Below the pieces are notes generated by a model that did no database searches, was not told the DNA's origin, and worked only from the letters and a program-made list of their open reading frames with translations. Positions 63,835-64,000 of a stretch of 64,000 bases of DNA are shown here, one piece after another. This DNA is from Bacteroidota bacterium (GTDB lineage: Bacteria > Bacteroidota > Bacteroidia > NS11-12g > UBA9320), in NCBI GenBank assembly GCA_002746305.1, contig NVWV01000003.1, forward strand, positions 77,999-141,998, read 5' to 3'. Made by a program: the position numbers and the translations under genes. How positions within the stretch are numbered: the stretch's first letter is position 1; every line of letters begins with the position of its first letter.

Positions 63835-64000
63835 TTAAAAATCGAATTTTATTCCTTGTGCAAGTGGTAAAGACTTACCATAGTTAATCGTATTGGTCTG
63901 ACGACGCATATATATTTTCCAAGCATCTGAGCCACTCTCACGACCACCACCTGTTTCCTTCTCGCCTCCAAATGCTCCGCCTATCTCAGCACCACTTGTA
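63835..64000 (-). CDS. C-terminus of an ALDH7-type (aminoadipic semialdehyde) dehydrogenase
   Basis: Only the last ~54 residues lie in the window. They read [40 protein letters not shown] and [11 protein letters not shown], which is the well conserved C-terminal end of aldehyde dehydrogenase family 7 (alpha-aminoadipic semialdehyde dehydrogenase, lysine degradation). The catalytic part is beyond the edge. Confidence 0.85.
   Translation of the reverse strand, partial: TSGAEIGGAFGGEKETGGGRESGSDAWKIYMRRQTNTINYGKSLPLAQGIKFDF

Overview
The window comes from a low-GC member of the Bacteroidota, most likely a marine-type Flavobacteriales relative. Five secreted proteins end in the C-terminal sorting domain used by the type IX secretion system. 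Promoter-like boxes follow the TAnnTTTG pattern typical of this phylum. Several gene sets are characteristic: a sigma factor paired with an inner-membrane/beta-barrel protein, the RDD/SpoIIM/DUF4129/DUF4350/MoxR/DUF58 cluster, and propeller-type sensor proteins. The phylum call is firm; family and genus cannot be read from this sequence.

Positions 1-23300 are an accessory region. It holds the 5' part of a two-component-type propeller sensor, a membrane glycosyltransferase, four T9SS cargo proteins, a sigma factor/barrel pair, a lipoprotein metalloprotease, an S41 peptidase, a Crp/Fnr regulator and a methyltransferase. Among these lies a related set of mobile-element debris. There is one full-length but dead IS6-type insertion sequence (20465-21243), an older decayed copy (from 2039), and three copies of a ~150-bp non-autonomous element with the same termini (6275, 18440, 19526). 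A second, unrelated rve-type transposase gene (21482-22780) sits between two ~105-bp direct repeats derived from the tRNA-Glu terminator region. A 25-bp motif resembling a degenerate tRNA-Glu 3' end occurs three times (10751, 14264, 21344).

From the single tRNA gene (tRNA-Glu, 23222-23293, minus) rightward the window looks like stable core genome: gap, an Nramp-like transporter, a sigma factor/small protein/MscS/YqgE run, hflX, frr, a hotdog thioesterase next to isochorismate synthase (menaquinone branch), aat, an FAH-family hydrolase, a PEBP lipoprotein, a HAD phosphatase and a NarL-type regulator. A 1255-residue secreted metallophosphatase with tandem Cys-rich repeats follows, then paaZ with an enoyl-CoA hydratase gene.

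Positions 46531-49573 hold four DUF805 membrane proteins plus an opposite-strand, unrelated membrane protein; all five end in nearly the same short peptide (IGTE or IGQE). Then comes a divergently arranged RDD / SpoIIM-DUF4129-DUF4350-MoxR-DUF58 cluster. The right end carries dgkA, a TPR protein, a PA0069-like radical SAM protein, an MscS channel, a serine hydrolase lipoprotein, a D12-type adenine methyltransferase behind a small barrel protein, a TerB-like protein and the C-terminus of an ALDH7-type dehydrogenase cut by the window edge.

The most unusual signals are: (1) IS6-type terminal repeats that carry an outward-reading ATG serving as a possible start codon for neighbouring genes; (2) the shared C-terminal peptide across unrelated membrane proteins in the DUF805 cluster; (3) a double palindrome with complementary loops between paaZ and the hydratase gene.
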